Source of the DNA: Comamonas testosteroni TK102
GTDB taxonomy: Bacteria; Pseudomonadota; Gammaproteobacteria; Burkholderiales; Burkholderiaceae_C
Length of the DNA: 64,000 nucleotides
Direction: 5' to 3'
NCBI RefSeq assembly: GCF_000739375.1
Contig: NZ_CP006704.1
Span: 1,550,001 to 1,614,000 of the forward strand
The translations under genes were made by a program, and so were the position numbers. Position 1 is the stretch's first letter. Each line of letters opens with the position of its first letter. This document shows, one piece after another, positions 34,471 through 43,641 of the stretch. The notes under the pieces are model-generated. The model made no database searches, was not told the DNA's origin, and worked only from the letters and a program-made list of their open reading frames with translations.

Positions 34471-35555
34471 GCAATATGAACGACATGGGCAGTCTGCGCA
34501 CTCCTCTTTGCGACCTGCTGGGGTGCCGCTATCCCGTCATCCAGACGGCCATGGGCTATGTGGCGGGGGCCGATCTGGTGATAGGGACTACCAATGCCGG
34601 CGGCTTCGGCTTCCTGGCCGGTGCCACCATTGCTGCCGACAGGATCGAGGCCGAAATCCTGCGCGTCAAGCGCGAGACCGACGACCAGCCTTTCGGGCTG
34701 AACTTTCACATGTTCCAGCCCAACGCCCAGCAGCTGCTGGACCTGGCCGTGAAGCATCGGCTGCGTGCGGTCAGCTACGGCCGTGGCCCGGACAAGAAGG
34801 TGATAGGCCGGCTGCGCGAGGCCGGCATTGTCTGCATGCCCACCGTGGGAGCCCTGAAGCACGCCCAGAAGGCGATCGAGATGGGAGCCAATGCCATCAC
34901 CGTGCAGGGCGGCGAAGGGGGCGGCCATACCGGCAGCGTGCCCACCACGGTGCTGCTGCCCCAGGTGGTGGATGCTGTCCAGGTTCCGGTGGTCGCCGCC
35001 GGAGGCTTCTATGACGGGCGCGGTCTGCTGGCTGCGCTGGCCTACGGCGCATCGGGCATTGCCATGGGCACGCGGTTTTTGATGACCAGTGATTCCAAGG
35101 TGCCCGCTGCCACGCTGCAGCGCTATCTGGCCGCCAGGGATGCGGAAAAGATCACCGTCTCGCATCTGGTCGATGGCATGCCGCAGCGAATGATTCCCAA
35201 CGAGTACCTGGCCATGCTGGAAAAGGCCAGTCCCATGAAACGCTTGCGCATTGCCCTGAGCCTGGCACTTCAGTGGAAGGCCGAGACCGGCATGACCACC
35301 GGCCAGGCCCTGAGCATCTTCATGAAAGCCCTGCGCGAGGATTCTTCTTCGGTGGCTCAGACCGTGATGGCCGCCAACGCACCCATGTTGCTGCAGCGCT
35401 CCATGGTCGATGGAAACCCGGCCGACGGCGTGATGTCCGCCGGGCAGGTGGCCGCGCTGATCGGCAGGCTCGACAGCTGCGAGGAAGTGATAGGCGGCAT
35501 CGTCCGCCAGGCCATGGACCGTCGCAACGCATTGAACGCATTGACTCCCGCATAA
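34467..35555 (+). CDS. ipdC: IpdC-like flavin-dependent steroid CoA reductase/oxidase (NMO fold)
   Basis: A 362-residue protein of the nitronate monooxygenase/2-nitropropane dioxygenase fold with QTAMGYVAGADLVI, NAGGFGFLAGATI, the flavin-binding VQGGEGGGHTGS and VPVVAAGGFYDGRG. In the KstR2 regulon of actinobacteria, the same fold (IpdC) acts next to IpdAB on HIP-derived CoA esters. It overlaps the preceding hydratase by 4 bp. The position between ipdAB and echA20 supports the IpdC assignment over a true nitronate monooxygenase. Confidence 0.85.
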   Translation: MSNMNDMGSLRTPLCDLLGCRYPVIQTAMGYVAGADLVIGTTNAGGFGFLAGATIAADRIEAEILRVKRETDDQPFGLNFHMFQPNAQQLLDLAVKHRLRAVSYGRGPDKKVIGRLREAGIVCMPTVGALKHAQKAIEMGANAITVQGGEGGGHTGSVPTTVLLPQVVDAVQVPVVAAGGFYDGRGLLAALAYGASGIAMGTRFLMTSDSKVPAATLQRYLAARDAEKITVSHLVDGMPQRMIPNEYLAMLEKASPMKRLRIALSLALQWKAETGMTTGQALSIFMKALREDSSSVAQTVMAANAPMLLQRSMVDGNPADGVMSAGQVAALIGRLDSCEEVIGGIVRQAMDRRNALNALTPA

Positions 35556-35577
35556 CAACAAGCCAACGAGACCGGAT

Positions 35578-36336
35578 ATGTCCACTCAACAATTTCATTC
35601 CACTATTCATGACAACGGCGTGGCAGAGCTGGTGATCGACCGCGCTCCGGTGAATGCCCTGAATGCCGCCGGCTGGAGTGGTCTGGCCCGGGAAATCCAG
35701 GCGCTGGGCGACAGGCCCGAGGTGCGCGTGATCGTCATTCGCGCCGAGAACCGGGGCTTTTGCGCCGGTGTGGACATCAAGGAGCTGGCCGAGAACGACA
35801 AGCTCATTCTTGAGGTGAACGCAGGCAACTACGCCACCTTCAAGGCCGTGCATCTGAACAAGGTGCCGGTGATCACCGCCGTGCACGGCTTTGTGCTGGG
35901 CGGCGGCATCGGTATCTGCGGCGCATCCGACATCGTGATCGCGGCCGAAGACGCTACCTTCGGCCTGCCCGAAGTGGACCGCGGCGCCATGGGCGGGGCC
36001 GCCCATCTGCAGCGCATGTTCGGCGTGCAGAAAACCCGCTACCTGTTCTTCACGGGCGAGATGATAGCTGCGGCAGAGGCCCAGCGCCTGGGGGCCATCG
36101 AGCGTGTGGTTCCCCGCGAGCAGCTGCGCGACACCGCCATGGACATCGCCAACCGGATTGCTGCCAAGAGCCCCGCCATGATCCGCATCGCCAAGGAGGC
36201 GCTGACTGGCATCGAGGACGGCAATCTCGAAGACAAGTACCGCTGGGAGCAGGGCTTCACCCTGCAAGCCTATATGAGCCCCGACTCCGCCGAGACGCGC
36301 AGCGCCTTCGTGGAAAAGCGCGACGCCAAGTTCTGA
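35578..36336 (+). CDS. echA20: EchA20-like enoyl-CoA hydratase (D-ring hydrolase)
   Basis: A 252-residue crotonase-fold protein with NRGFCAGVDIKEL, GFVLGGGIGICGASDIVIA, EDATFGLPEVDRGAMGGAAH and a C-terminal YRWEQGFT. These segments closely follow what I recall of mycobacterial EchA20, which hydrolytically opens the D ring of HIEC-CoA. It sits with ipdA, ipdB and ipdC as in actinobacteria, although the order differs. Confidence 0.85.
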   Translation: MSTQQFHSTIHDNGVAELVIDRAPVNALNAAGWSGLAREIQALGDRPEVRVIVIRAENRGFCAGVDIKELAENDKLILEVNAGNYATFKAVHLNKVPVITAVHGFVLGGGIGICGASDIVIAAEDATFGLPEVDRGAMGGAAHLQRMFGVQKTRYLFFTGEMIAAAEAQRLGAIERVVPREQLRDTAMDIANRIAAKSPAMIRIAKEALTGIEDGNLEDKYRWEQGFTLQAYMSPDSAETRSAFVEKRDAKF

Positions 36337-36364
36337 GCACCGATAGCGCGAAGAGGAGACAACC

Positions 36365-37519
36365 ATGGATTTGACATACACCCCAGCGCAGAAGGCCTTC
36401 CGTGCCCAGGTACGTGAATGGCTCAGGGACAACGTGCCCAGGCAGCGTCTGCAAAGCTATGACACCCGCGAGGGCTTCGAGCAGCACCGCCAGTGGGAAG
36501 CCAGGCTGGCAAGCGCGGGCTACAGCGCCGTGACCTGGCCCAAGGATCTGGGCGGCAGCGGCTGCGACCTGACGGAGTGGCTGATCTTCGAGGAGGAGTA
36601 CTGGGCGGTCGATGCGCCAGCCCGCGTGAACCAGAACGGCATCCTGCTGCTGGGCTCCACGCTGATGGAGTTCGGCACACCCGAGCAGAAGGCCCGCTTT
36701 CTGCCCCGCATGGCGCGCTGCGACGATATGTGGGCCCAGGGCTGGTCCGAGCCCAATGCCGGCTCCGACATGGCGGCCATCAGCAGTCGCGCCATCCGCA
36801 AGGGCGACAAGTTCATACTGAACGGCCAGAAAATCTGGTCCACCCGCGCCATCTTTGCCGACTGGGTGTTCGGCCTGTTTCGCAGCGACCCTACATCGAG
36901 CCGCCACCATGGACTGAGCTACATCCTGGTGCCCTTGAACACGCCCGGCATCACCGTGCGTCCGATCCGCGCCATCAACGGCCGTGAACACTTCGCCGAA
37001 ATCTTCTTCGACGATGTCGAGGTACCTGCGGAGAACCTGCTGGGCGCGGAGGGCAAGGGCTGGCATGTGGCGATGGCCACTGCGGGCTTCGAGCGCGGCC
37101 TGCTGTTGCGCTCTCCCGCCCGCTATCAGCGCAGCGCGCAGAAGCTGGTGGACCTGTATCTGCGCAACCAGGTCGATGCCGACCGCGATCATTCCATTCT
37201 CGATGCTGTTCTGCGTGCCTGGCAGGGGGCGGAGGCGTACACGCTGTCCTCCTATCACACGGTGGGTCGCCTGCACAAGGGTGCGCAGATCGGGGCCGAG
37301 GCCAGCACCAACAAGATCGTCTGGTCCGAGCTGGACATCATGATTCACGAGACCGCAATGCGCATTCTGGGCGCGCGGGCCGAGCTCATCGATGACGCCG
37401 AGGCCAACGAATGGCTGGAAGGCTTTCTGTTCTCGCAGGCCGGCCCCATCTACGCGGGCAGCAACGAGATCCAGCGCAACATCATCGCCCAGCGCATGCT
37501 GGGCCTGCCCAAATCCTGA
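36365..37519 (+). CDS. Acyl-CoA dehydrogenase (FadE31-like)
   Basis: A 384-residue flavin acyl-CoA dehydrogenase with the FAD/substrate motif WAQGWSEPNAGSDMA, NGQKIWSTRA, FRSDP...HHGLSYILVPL and the C-terminal PIYAGSNEIQRNIIAQRMLGLP. The pattern follows FadE31 of the KstR2 regulon. The gene downstream encodes a second, sequence-divergent ACAD, and steroid ACADs commonly work as alpha2beta2 heterotetramers, so the two probably form one enzyme oxidising a bicyclic CoA ester. Confidence 0.88.
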   Translation: MDLTYTPAQKAFRAQVREWLRDNVPRQRLQSYDTREGFEQHRQWEARLASAGYSAVTWPKDLGGSGCDLTEWLIFEEEYWAVDAPARVNQNGILLLGSTLMEFGTPEQKARFLPRMARCDDMWAQGWSEPNAGSDMAAISSRAIRKGDKFILNGQKIWSTRAIFADWVFGLFRSDPTSSRHHGLSYILVPLNTPGITVRPIRAINGREHFAEIFFDDVEVPAENLLGAEGKGWHVAMATAGFERGLLLRSPARYQRSAQKLVDLYLRNQVDADRDHSILDAVLRAWQGAEAYTLSSYHTVGRLHKGAQIGAEASTNKIVWSELDIMIHETAMRILGARAELIDDAEANEWLEGFLFSQAGPIYAGSNEIQRNIIAQRMLGLPKS

Positions 37520-37536
37520 CCGGCAGAGAGACAATC

Positions 37537-38676
37537 ATGGACTTCACCTTTACCGAAGATCAGATCGCATTCCGCGACTCGATCAGCCGCTTTCTGATGA
37601 CCGAAGCGGCTCCCGAGCTGTTGCGCGACATCTGGGAAACTCCGAGCGGCCGCAGCCCCGAGCTGTGGGCCAGGATTGCCGAGCAGGGCCTGATGGGCCT
37701 GTCGGCACCCGAAGCCGATGGCGGCATGGGTCTGGCCGATGTGGACTGGGCGCTGCTGCTGCAGGAGGTGGGCTATTACGCCTTGCCCGATTCCCTGAGC
37801 GACACCGCCTATGTGGCTGTGGGCATGCTGGGCGCCTTGCATGATGGGCATGAAAGCCGTGTCTGGCTCTCCAGGATTGCTGCGGGCAACTGCCGCGTGG
37901 CCGTGGGTCATCCCGTCAATCCCCATGTGGCGGATGCCGCGCTGGCCGATGTGCTGCTGCTGCCGCACGCCACGGCCACTGGCCTGGAACTGCATCTGCT
38001 CAAGCCCGAGCAGTGCGAGATCACGGCGCTGAGCAGCATCGACTCTTCGCGCCGCCTGTCGCAGGTACGCTGGACACCATCCGATACCACTCGCCTGCTC
38101 GACGGCACTCAGGGCCAGAAGGTCTGGGACACTGCAGGCGAGCGCGGCGCGCTCGCTGCCGCTGCCCAGATGCTGGGCCTGGCCCAGCGCATGCTTGACC
38201 TGTCCGTGGACTACGTGGCACAGCGCAAGCAGTTCGACAAGGTCATCGGCAGCTTCCAGGCCGTGCAGCATCACCTGTCCGATATCGTCACCAGGATCGA
38301 GTTTGCCAAACCCGTGCTCTACCGCGCCTTCTATGCGCTGCAGCATGGCGAACCCGATCTGGCCGTACGTATCTCGCACGCCAAGCTCCAGTGCAGTGAA
38401 GCGAGCTGGTTTGCCGCGCGCAACAGCCTGCAGGTGCATGGCGCCATGGGCTACACCTGGGAAGTCGATCTGCAGATGTTCATGAAGCGTGCCTGGGTGC
38501 TGGATGCCGCCTGGGGCGATAAGGCATACCACGCGGCGCGCCTGACCCAGGGCCTGCTGCGCAGTCCCAATGCTCCCGTGGGGCCTGGCGCGACCTTTGA
38601 TCGGGAAGTCGATTCATGCGGCTCCTGCTCTGCGCAAGATGCCATCAGAAACATGGATGAAGAGGTGGCTGCATGA
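37537..38676 (+). CDS. Acyl-CoA dehydrogenase (partner subunit)
   Basis: A 379-residue ACAD starting MDFTFTEDQIAFRDSISRFL. The C-terminal half is typical (LAQRMLDLSVDYVAQRKQFDKVIGSFQAVQH, LQVHGAMGYTWE). The central beta domain lacks the usual SEP-AGSD FAD motif, as expected of the non-FAD-binding or partner subunit in heteromeric steroid ACADs. It overlaps the next thiolase start by 4 bp (ATGA). Confidence 0.85.
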   Translation: MDFTFTEDQIAFRDSISRFLMTEAAPELLRDIWETPSGRSPELWARIAEQGLMGLSAPEADGGMGLADVDWALLLQEVGYYALPDSLSDTAYVAVGMLGALHDGHESRVWLSRIAAGNCRVAVGHPVNPHVADAALADVLLLPHATATGLELHLLKPEQCEITALSSIDSSRRLSQVRWTPSDTTRLLDGTQGQKVWDTAGERGALAAAAQMLGLAQRMLDLSVDYVAQRKQFDKVIGSFQAVQHHLSDIVTRIEFAKPVLYRAFYALQHGEPDLAVRISHAKLQCSEASWFAARNSLQVHGAMGYTWEVDLQMFMKRAWVLDAAWGDKAYHAARLTQGLLRSPNAPVGPGATFDREVDSCGSCSAQDAIRNMDEEVAA

Positions 38677-39827
38677 GCGCCCAGGCCTATATCGTTGATG
38701 CACTGCGCTCGCCCACCGGCAAGCGCAAGGGCTCTCTTGCCGCCGTGCACGGCGCCGATCTCGGCGCCCATGTGATCAAGGCGCTGGTCGAGCGCAACGA
38801 CATTCCCGCAGCCGATTACGACGACGTGATCTTTGGCTGCGTGGACACCATCGGCGCCCTGGCCGGCGACATCGCCCGTACTTCCTGGCTGGCGGCCGGC
38901 ATGCCCCTGAATGTGCCCGGCACCACGATCGACCGCCAGTGCGGATCGTCCCAGCAAGCCATTCATTTTGCGGCCCAGGCCGTGATGAGCGGCACGCAGG
39001 ATGTGGTGCTGGCCGGTGGCGTGCAGACCATGAGCGCGATTCCGATCTCGTCGGCCATGCTGGCCGGTCAGCCTCTGGGCTTTAGCACGCCGTTTGCCGA
39101 GAGCAAGGGCTGGCAGGCCCGCTTCGGCAGCGCGCCCGTCAACCAGTTCTATGCCGCCCAGCGCATTGCCGATCACTGGGGCCTGAGCCGCGGCGACATG
39201 GAGGTGTTTGCCAAGGAAAGCCATGACCGGGCCCTGAAGGCGATTGCCGAGGGACGCTTCGACCGTGAAATCGTGCCATTCGGCGATTTCGGGATGGACG
39301 AAACGGCACGCCTTTCGACCCTGGAGAAGATGGCCACGCTGGAGCCGGTGGATCCGACCTATCCCTCGATCACCGCTGCCGTGTCCAGCTCCACTTGCGA
39401 TGCCGCAGCGGCCGTGCTGGTGGTGTCGGAGGCTGCGCTTAAACGCTACCACCTCACGCCTCGCGCCCGCATTCACCATATGAGCGTGCGCGCCGATGAT
39501 CCCATCTGGCATCTGACGGCACCGATTCCCGCCACCGAACATGCGCTCAAGAAGGCGGGCATGACGATGTCCGACATCGACCTGGTCGAGATCAACGAGG
39601 CTTTCGCTTCCGTGGTCATGGCCTGGCTCAAGGAAACCGGCTACGACCCAGCCAGGACCAATGTCAACGGCGGCGCGATTGCGCTGGGCCATCCGCTGGG
39701 GGCCTCGGGCGCCAAGCTCATGACCACGCTGCTGCACGAGCTGGAGCGCACCGGCGGCCGCTTCGGTCTGCAGACCATGTGCGAAGGCGGAGGTCAGGCC
39801 AACGTCACCATCATCGAACGTCTCTGA
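38673..39827 (+). CDS. FadA6-like thiolase
   Basis: A 384-residue thiolase with nucleophilic Cys in [18 protein letters not shown], the His motif [14 protein letters not shown] and second Cys in [17 protein letters not shown]. Long stretches resemble mycobacterial FadA6 ([31 protein letters not shown]), which removes acetyl-CoA from the opened-ring product in the HIP pathway. Translationally coupled to the dehydrogenase gene before it. Confidence 0.9.
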   Translation: MSAQAYIVDALRSPTGKRKGSLAAVHGADLGAHVIKALVERNDIPAADYDDVIFGCVDTIGALAGDIARTSWLAAGMPLNVPGTTIDRQCGSSQQAIHFAAQAVMSGTQDVVLAGGVQTMSAIPISSAMLAGQPLGFSTPFAESKGWQARFGSAPVNQFYAAQRIADHWGLSRGDMEVFAKESHDRALKAIAEGRFDREIVPFGDFGMDETARLSTLEKMATLEPVDPTYPSITAAVSSSTCDAAAAVLVVSEAALKRYHLTPRARIHHMSVRADDPIWHLTAPIPATEHALKKAGMTMSDIDLVEINEAFASVVMAWLKETGYDPARTNVNGGAIALGHPLGASGAKLMTTLLHELERTGGRFGLQTMCEGGGQANVTIIERL

Positions 39828-39934
39828 TGGCCGCCCTGCGGGCGCTCGGGCGCCTGCTGCAAAACCCTGGGCCAGCGCCCCCAAGGCAGTGGGCACGCGG
39901 CGCTTGAATCTCGAACAACAAAAGGATGGAGACC

Positions 39935-41497
39935 ATGGAATCAGTGAATCAGGGTGTGGATCGTCGCGGCTTTATTCAGGGCGCAGGTGCCGTGGCCGCA
40001 GCGGCGACCATGCCGGCGATGGCCGCGCAGAAGAAGAGTTCGGCAGTCGCTGTGGACGGCTATGCCTGGGCAGAGCAGCTCCGCCGGGGCGATATCACGC
40101 CGCTGGAAGCGTTGGAGGCCGCGATTGCGCGCACCGAGGCCCTGCCCAAGCTCAACGCGGTGGTCATCAAGGACTACGAGCTGGCACGCGATCAGGCCAG
40201 GCAGATGTCGGCACTGGGCAGCGCTGCGCGTGCCGAGGCTACTGCCAGGGCGCCGATGTGGGGTGTGCCCTTTTTGCTCAAGGACCTGAACCAGTATCTG
40301 AAGGGTACGGTCACCACCAATGGCTGCCGTTTCTTCAAGGGGGCGGTGGCAGAGCACGACAGCACTCTGGTGGCACGCTACAAGGCGGCCGGCCTCAATA
40401 TCTTCGGCAAGACGGCGTCGCCCGAGTTCGGCCAGACGCCCACGACCGAGTCCCTGCTCTACGGGCAGTCGCCCAATCCCTGGAATGCGGCCCACACCAC
40501 GGGCGGCTCCTCGGGGGGCGCGGCATCGGTGGTGGCCGCAGGCATTGTGCCCGTGGCCCATGCCAGCGACGGCGGTGGCTCCATCCGCATTCCCGCTTCG
40601 CACTGCGGCCTGTTCGGCCTCAAGCCCAGCCGTGGGCGTCTGCCTGCCGGCCCGGCCAACATGGAAGGCTGGATGGGCCTGTCCATGAACCATGTCATCA
40701 GCCGCAGCGTGCGCGACAGCGCCCATCTGCTCGATCTGACGCAGGGGCGCGAGCCGGGCTCGCGCACCGTACCGCCGCGCGATGTGGAGGGCAGCTACCT
40801 GGAGGCCCTCAGGCAGGCGCCCAAAAAGCTCAAGATCGCCGTCTGGACCAGAAACTACTTTGGCATTCCCGTGCATGCGGACTGTCAGGCGGCGGTGGAC
40901 AAGGCCATCAAGGCCTGCCTGGCGCTGGGCCATGAAATCGTCGAGGACATGCCCGAGCTGCCGGTGGCAGAGGTGTTCTCGGGTCTGGGCGTGGTGACCT
41001 CGGTGGGCATGATGGCCAGCATCCGCGCCCGCGAAAAGCTGCTGGGTCGCGCCGTGCGCCAGGACGAACTCGAGCAGATGGACTGGCTGTACCTGGAAAA
41101 GGCCAGGTCCTATACCGCCGAGCAGATGCTGATGGCGCGCACCAACTTCGATACCGCCGGCCAGATTCTGGACCGCTTCTTTCTCAAGTACGACCTGATC
41201 CTGACTCCCGTGATGGCCGTGCCGCCACCGCTGCTGGGCGTTCTGACGCTGGACCAGCCCTATGACTCGTTTGCACGCGAGGCCGTCAAGGCGTCGCCCT
41301 ATACCGCCCTTTTCAATATGACGGGTCAGCCCGCCATGTCCGTGCCCATGCACTGGACGGCGGACAGGCTGCCGATCGGCGCGCACTTTGCGGCGCCGTT
41401 CGGCCGCGAAGGTCGTCTGCTGGCGCTGGCAGCGCAGCTGGAGCAATCCGTGCCCTGGGCCCATCGTCAGCCCGATCTGTCGGTTTTCAAAGCGTGA
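39935..41497 (+). CDS. Amidase-signature hydrolase with Tat signal
   Basis: A 520-residue amidase-signature protein. The Ser-cisSer-Lys triad is visible: Lys in VPFLLKDLN, the GGSSGG loop with two Ser, and the catalytic Ser in SDGGGSIRIPAS. The N-terminus has a twin-arginine motif (VDRRGFIQGAG) followed by an Ala-rich segment cut near AMAAQKK, so it is probably exported folded. ATG 39935 is preferred because AAGGA precedes it by 8 bp. It lies in the middle of cytoplasmic ring-degradation genes with no amide intermediate known in that pathway; bile-salt (glycine/taurine conjugate) hydrolysis in the periplasm is one testable role. Confidence 0.85.
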   Translation: MESVNQGVDRRGFIQGAGAVAAAATMPAMAAQKKSSAVAVDGYAWAEQLRRGDITPLEALEAAIARTEALPKLNAVVIKDYELARDQARQMSALGSAARAEATARAPMWGVPFLLKDLNQYLKGTVTTNGCRFFKGAVAEHDSTLVARYKAAGLNIFGKTASPEFGQTPTTESLLYGQSPNPWNAAHTTGGSSGGAASVVAAGIVPVAHASDGGGSIRIPASHCGLFGLKPSRGRLPAGPANMEGWMGLSMNHVISRSVRDSAHLLDLTQGREPGSRTVPPRDVEGSYLEALRQAPKKLKIAVWTRNYFGIPVHADCQAAVDKAIKACLALGHEIVEDMPELPVAEVFSGLGVVTSVGMMASIRAREKLLGRAVRQDELEQMDWLYLEKARSYTAEQMLMARTNFDTAGQILDRFFLKYDLILTPVMAVPPPLLGVLTLDQPYDSFAREAVKASPYTALFNMTGQPAMSVPMHWTADRLPIGAHFAAPFGREGRLLALAAQLEQSVPWAHRQPDLSVFKA

Positions 41498-41556
41498 TTT
41501 CAAGAGCGCAGACAGGCTGCGGGCCTGTTCTGCACAGCAAGCAAAAGGGGAAACAA

Positions 41557-42432
41557 ATGGGTATTTGCAACCAGAGAACCGTCGTCATCACCGGTGCAGG
41601 CGGTGGCCTGGGCCGCGCCTATGCGCTGGCCTTCGCGCAAGAAGGTGCAAATGTGGTGGTCAACGACATCCGCGCCGAAGCCGCCCAGGCCGTGGCCGAG
41701 GAAGTCAGGACTGCCGGCGGCAAGGCGCTGGCCAACACCGGTGACATCACCACCGTGGCCGGTGCGCAATCGATTCTGGAGGCCACGCTGGCTGCCTTTG
41801 GCGATGTGCAGGTCATCGTCAACAACGCCGGCGTGTTGCGCGACCGCATGTTCCTGAGCCTGTCCGAGGAGGACTGGGACATGGTCATGCGCGTGCATCT
41901 GCGCGGCCACTTCTGCATGGCCAAGGTCTTTGGCGGCTACTGGCGCGACCAGAAGAAGGCCGGCAAGGAAGTGGATGCCCGCATCATCAACACCAGCTCC
42001 GGCGCCGGTCTGCAAGGCTCCATAGGCCAGAGCAACTATGCCGCGGCCAAGGCCGGCATCGCCGGTCTGACCCTGGTGCAGGCCGCCGAGCTGGCGCGCT
42101 ACGGCATCACCGCCAACTGCCTGGCGCCCGCCGCACGCACTTCCATGACCGAAGGCGCCATGCCCGATATGGTCAAGAAGCCCGAGTCCGGCTTCGACGT
42201 CTGGGACCCGATGAACGTGGCCTCCATCGTCGTCTGGCTGGGTAGCGCCCAGTCTGCCCATGTGACGGGCCGCTGCTTCGAGGCCAAGGGCGGCGAGCTG
42301 TCCGTGGCCGACGGCTGGTTCACCGGCAAGGTCAATGACAAGCAGGCGCGCTGGGAGCCCGCCGAGCTGTCTGGCGTCGTCGATCAGCTGATCGCCGCGG
42401 GCAAGGCGCCTCAGAAAGTCTACGGGACCTGA
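41557..42432 (+). CDS. SDR, (3R)-hydroxyacyl-CoA dehydrogenase-like
   Basis: A 291-residue SDR with TGAGGGLGRAYALAFA, VVNDIR, VNNAGVLRD and the YAAAK active site. The GRAYALAFAQEGANVVVND and NNAGVLRDRMF patterns are those of multifunctional-enzyme type (MFE-2) hydroxyacyl-CoA dehydrogenases, suggesting oxidation of a ring-derived 3-hydroxyacyl-CoA. ATG 41557 follows AAGGGGAAA; the frame is open upstream but not conserved. Starts a sub-block leading into two ACAD genes. Confidence 0.85.
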   Translation: MGICNQRTVVITGAGGGLGRAYALAFAQEGANVVVNDIRAEAAQAVAEEVRTAGGKALANTGDITTVAGAQSILEATLAAFGDVQVIVNNAGVLRDRMFLSLSEEDWDMVMRVHLRGHFCMAKVFGGYWRDQKKAGKEVDARIINTSSGAGLQGSIGQSNYAAAKAGIAGLTLVQAAELARYGITANCLAPAARTSMTEGAMPDMVKKPESGFDVWDPMNVASIVVWLGSAQSAHVTGRCFEAKGGELSVADGWFTGKVNDKQARWEPAELSGVVDQLIAAGKAPQKVYGT

Positions 42433-42501
42433 GCCCGAGAAGCGGCCGGGCCGTGGTGCCCGGCCTTCCCATTCGATGAAGAACTCAGGACGCGAGCCAT
42501 C

Positions 42502-43641
42502 ATGGATTTAAGTCTGAACGAAGAACAAAAAATGATCGCCGAAAGCGCCGCGGTGTTTCTGCAGGAAAAAAGCAGCACGGCACGGGTGCGCAAGGTCTGC
42601 GAAACCGAGGGCGGCCTGGACCGCGCCCTGTGGCAGGAAGTGCAGGACATGGGCTGGTGCAGCGTGGCCCTGCCTGAAGCGGCGGGCGGCATGGGCCTGG
42701 GATGGCGCGAGCTGGTGCTGCTGCAGGAGCAGATGGGCTACCACCTCGCCTGCGTACCGTTCTTTGACGCCGTCGTTGCGGTGACGCCGTTGTGGCAGGC
42801 GCTGAGCCAGACCGAGCAGGGCCTGGGCGTGGTGGAGCGCCTGGCGGCCTCGGGCCGGATCTGCGTGCTGGGCATGACGGTGCGCGGCGAGCTGCCAGCC
42901 ACGGCTGTCACCAGGGTGGATGGCGATGCTCTGGTGCTCGATGGCCAGTGGCACCAGGTAGGCTCCGGCGCGCATGCCGATGTATTTCTGCTGCCAGCCA
43001 CGCTGCCTTGCGGATCTCTGGGCCTGCTGGAGGTGAATGCCGCGGCTGAAGGCCTGAGCGTGCAGGCGCTGGCGACGATGGACGCCACGCGCAGCAGCGC
43101 CGATGTCTCGGCCGTGAATGTGAGGCTCACCGGCTCTGCCGTGCTGATGCATGGCGATGCACTCGAGCAACTGTGGGCGCAGACGCGCAATCTGGCCGCC
43201 ATCGGCCTGGCGGCCGAGCAGGTCGGCGTGGCCGAGCGCGCGCTGGATCTGGCCGTGGACTACACCAAGGAGCGCCAGCAGTTCGGCAAGGCCGTGGGCA
43301 GCTTTCAGGGCGTCAAGCACCGCGCAGCGCAGATGCTGGTGAAGGTGGAGACCGCGCGCTCTGCCGTCTATGCAGCAGCTTTCATAGCAGATACCGCAGG
43401 TCATACAAGCGATCTGAGCTATTTTGCTGCTCAATGCCGCACGGATGCTACGGAAGCAGCTCTCTTTTCCACAGGTGAAAGCATTCAGCTGCATGGCGGC
43501 GTGGGCTTTACCTGGGAGTTCGATCCGCATCTGTTCTTCCGGCGCGCGCAGGCATCGAGCCAGCGCCTGGGTACGGTGGAGCAGTGGCGCGAGCAGGTGG
43601 CAGCGCGTTTGTTGGACGAGAGTGTGACGGAGGCAGCATGA
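42502..43641 (+). CDS. Acyl-CoA dehydrogenase with a foreign-looking internal segment
   Basis: A 379-residue ACAD of the partner-subunit type (MDLSLNEEQKMIAESAAVFL, VDYTKERQQFGKAVGSFQGVKHRAAQ, LHGGVGFTWEFDPHLFFRR). As with the subunit at 37537, the central FAD motif is weak. Codons 43372 to about 43490 are much richer in A/T at third positions than the rest, and contain an imperfect inverted repeat (GCAGC..ATAGC / GCTAT..GCTGC), as if a short repeat had inserted in frame. It couples to the next ACAD by an ATGA overlap. Confidence 0.85.
   Translation: MDLSLNEEQKMIAESAAVFLQEKSSTARVRKVCETEGGLDRALWQEVQDMGWCSVALPEAAGGMGLGWRELVLLQEQMGYHLACVPFFDAVVAVTPLWQALSQTEQGLGVVERLAASGRICVLGMTVRGELPATAVTRVDGDALVLDGQWHQVGSGAHADVFLLPATLPCGSLGLLEVNAAAEGLSVQALATMDATRSSADVSAVNVRLTGSAVLMHGDALEQLWAQTRNLAAIGLAAEQVGVAERALDLAVDYTKERQQFGKAVGSFQGVKHRAAQMLVKVETARSAVYAAAFIADTAGHTSDLSYFAAQCRTDATEAALFSTGESIQLHGGVGFTWEFDPHLFFRRAQASSQRLGTVEQWREQVAARLLDESVTEAA
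43372..43430. repeat. Imperfect inverted repeat inside an ACAD gene
   Basis: GCAGC(...)ATAGC at 43375-43388 is mirrored by GCTAT(TTT)GCTGC at 43418-43430, with about 30 bp between. The in-frame codons here are AT-rich at position three. The GCTAT arms recall the intergenic hairpins at 13868 and 27306, suggesting a dispersed repeat captured in coding sequence. Confidence 0.45.

Noticed and set aside
37450..38532. Long minus-strand frames opposite the acyl-CoA dehydrogenase genes
   Set aside because: High-GC coding sequence commonly leaves open antisense frames; the plus-strand proteins have clear family motifs.
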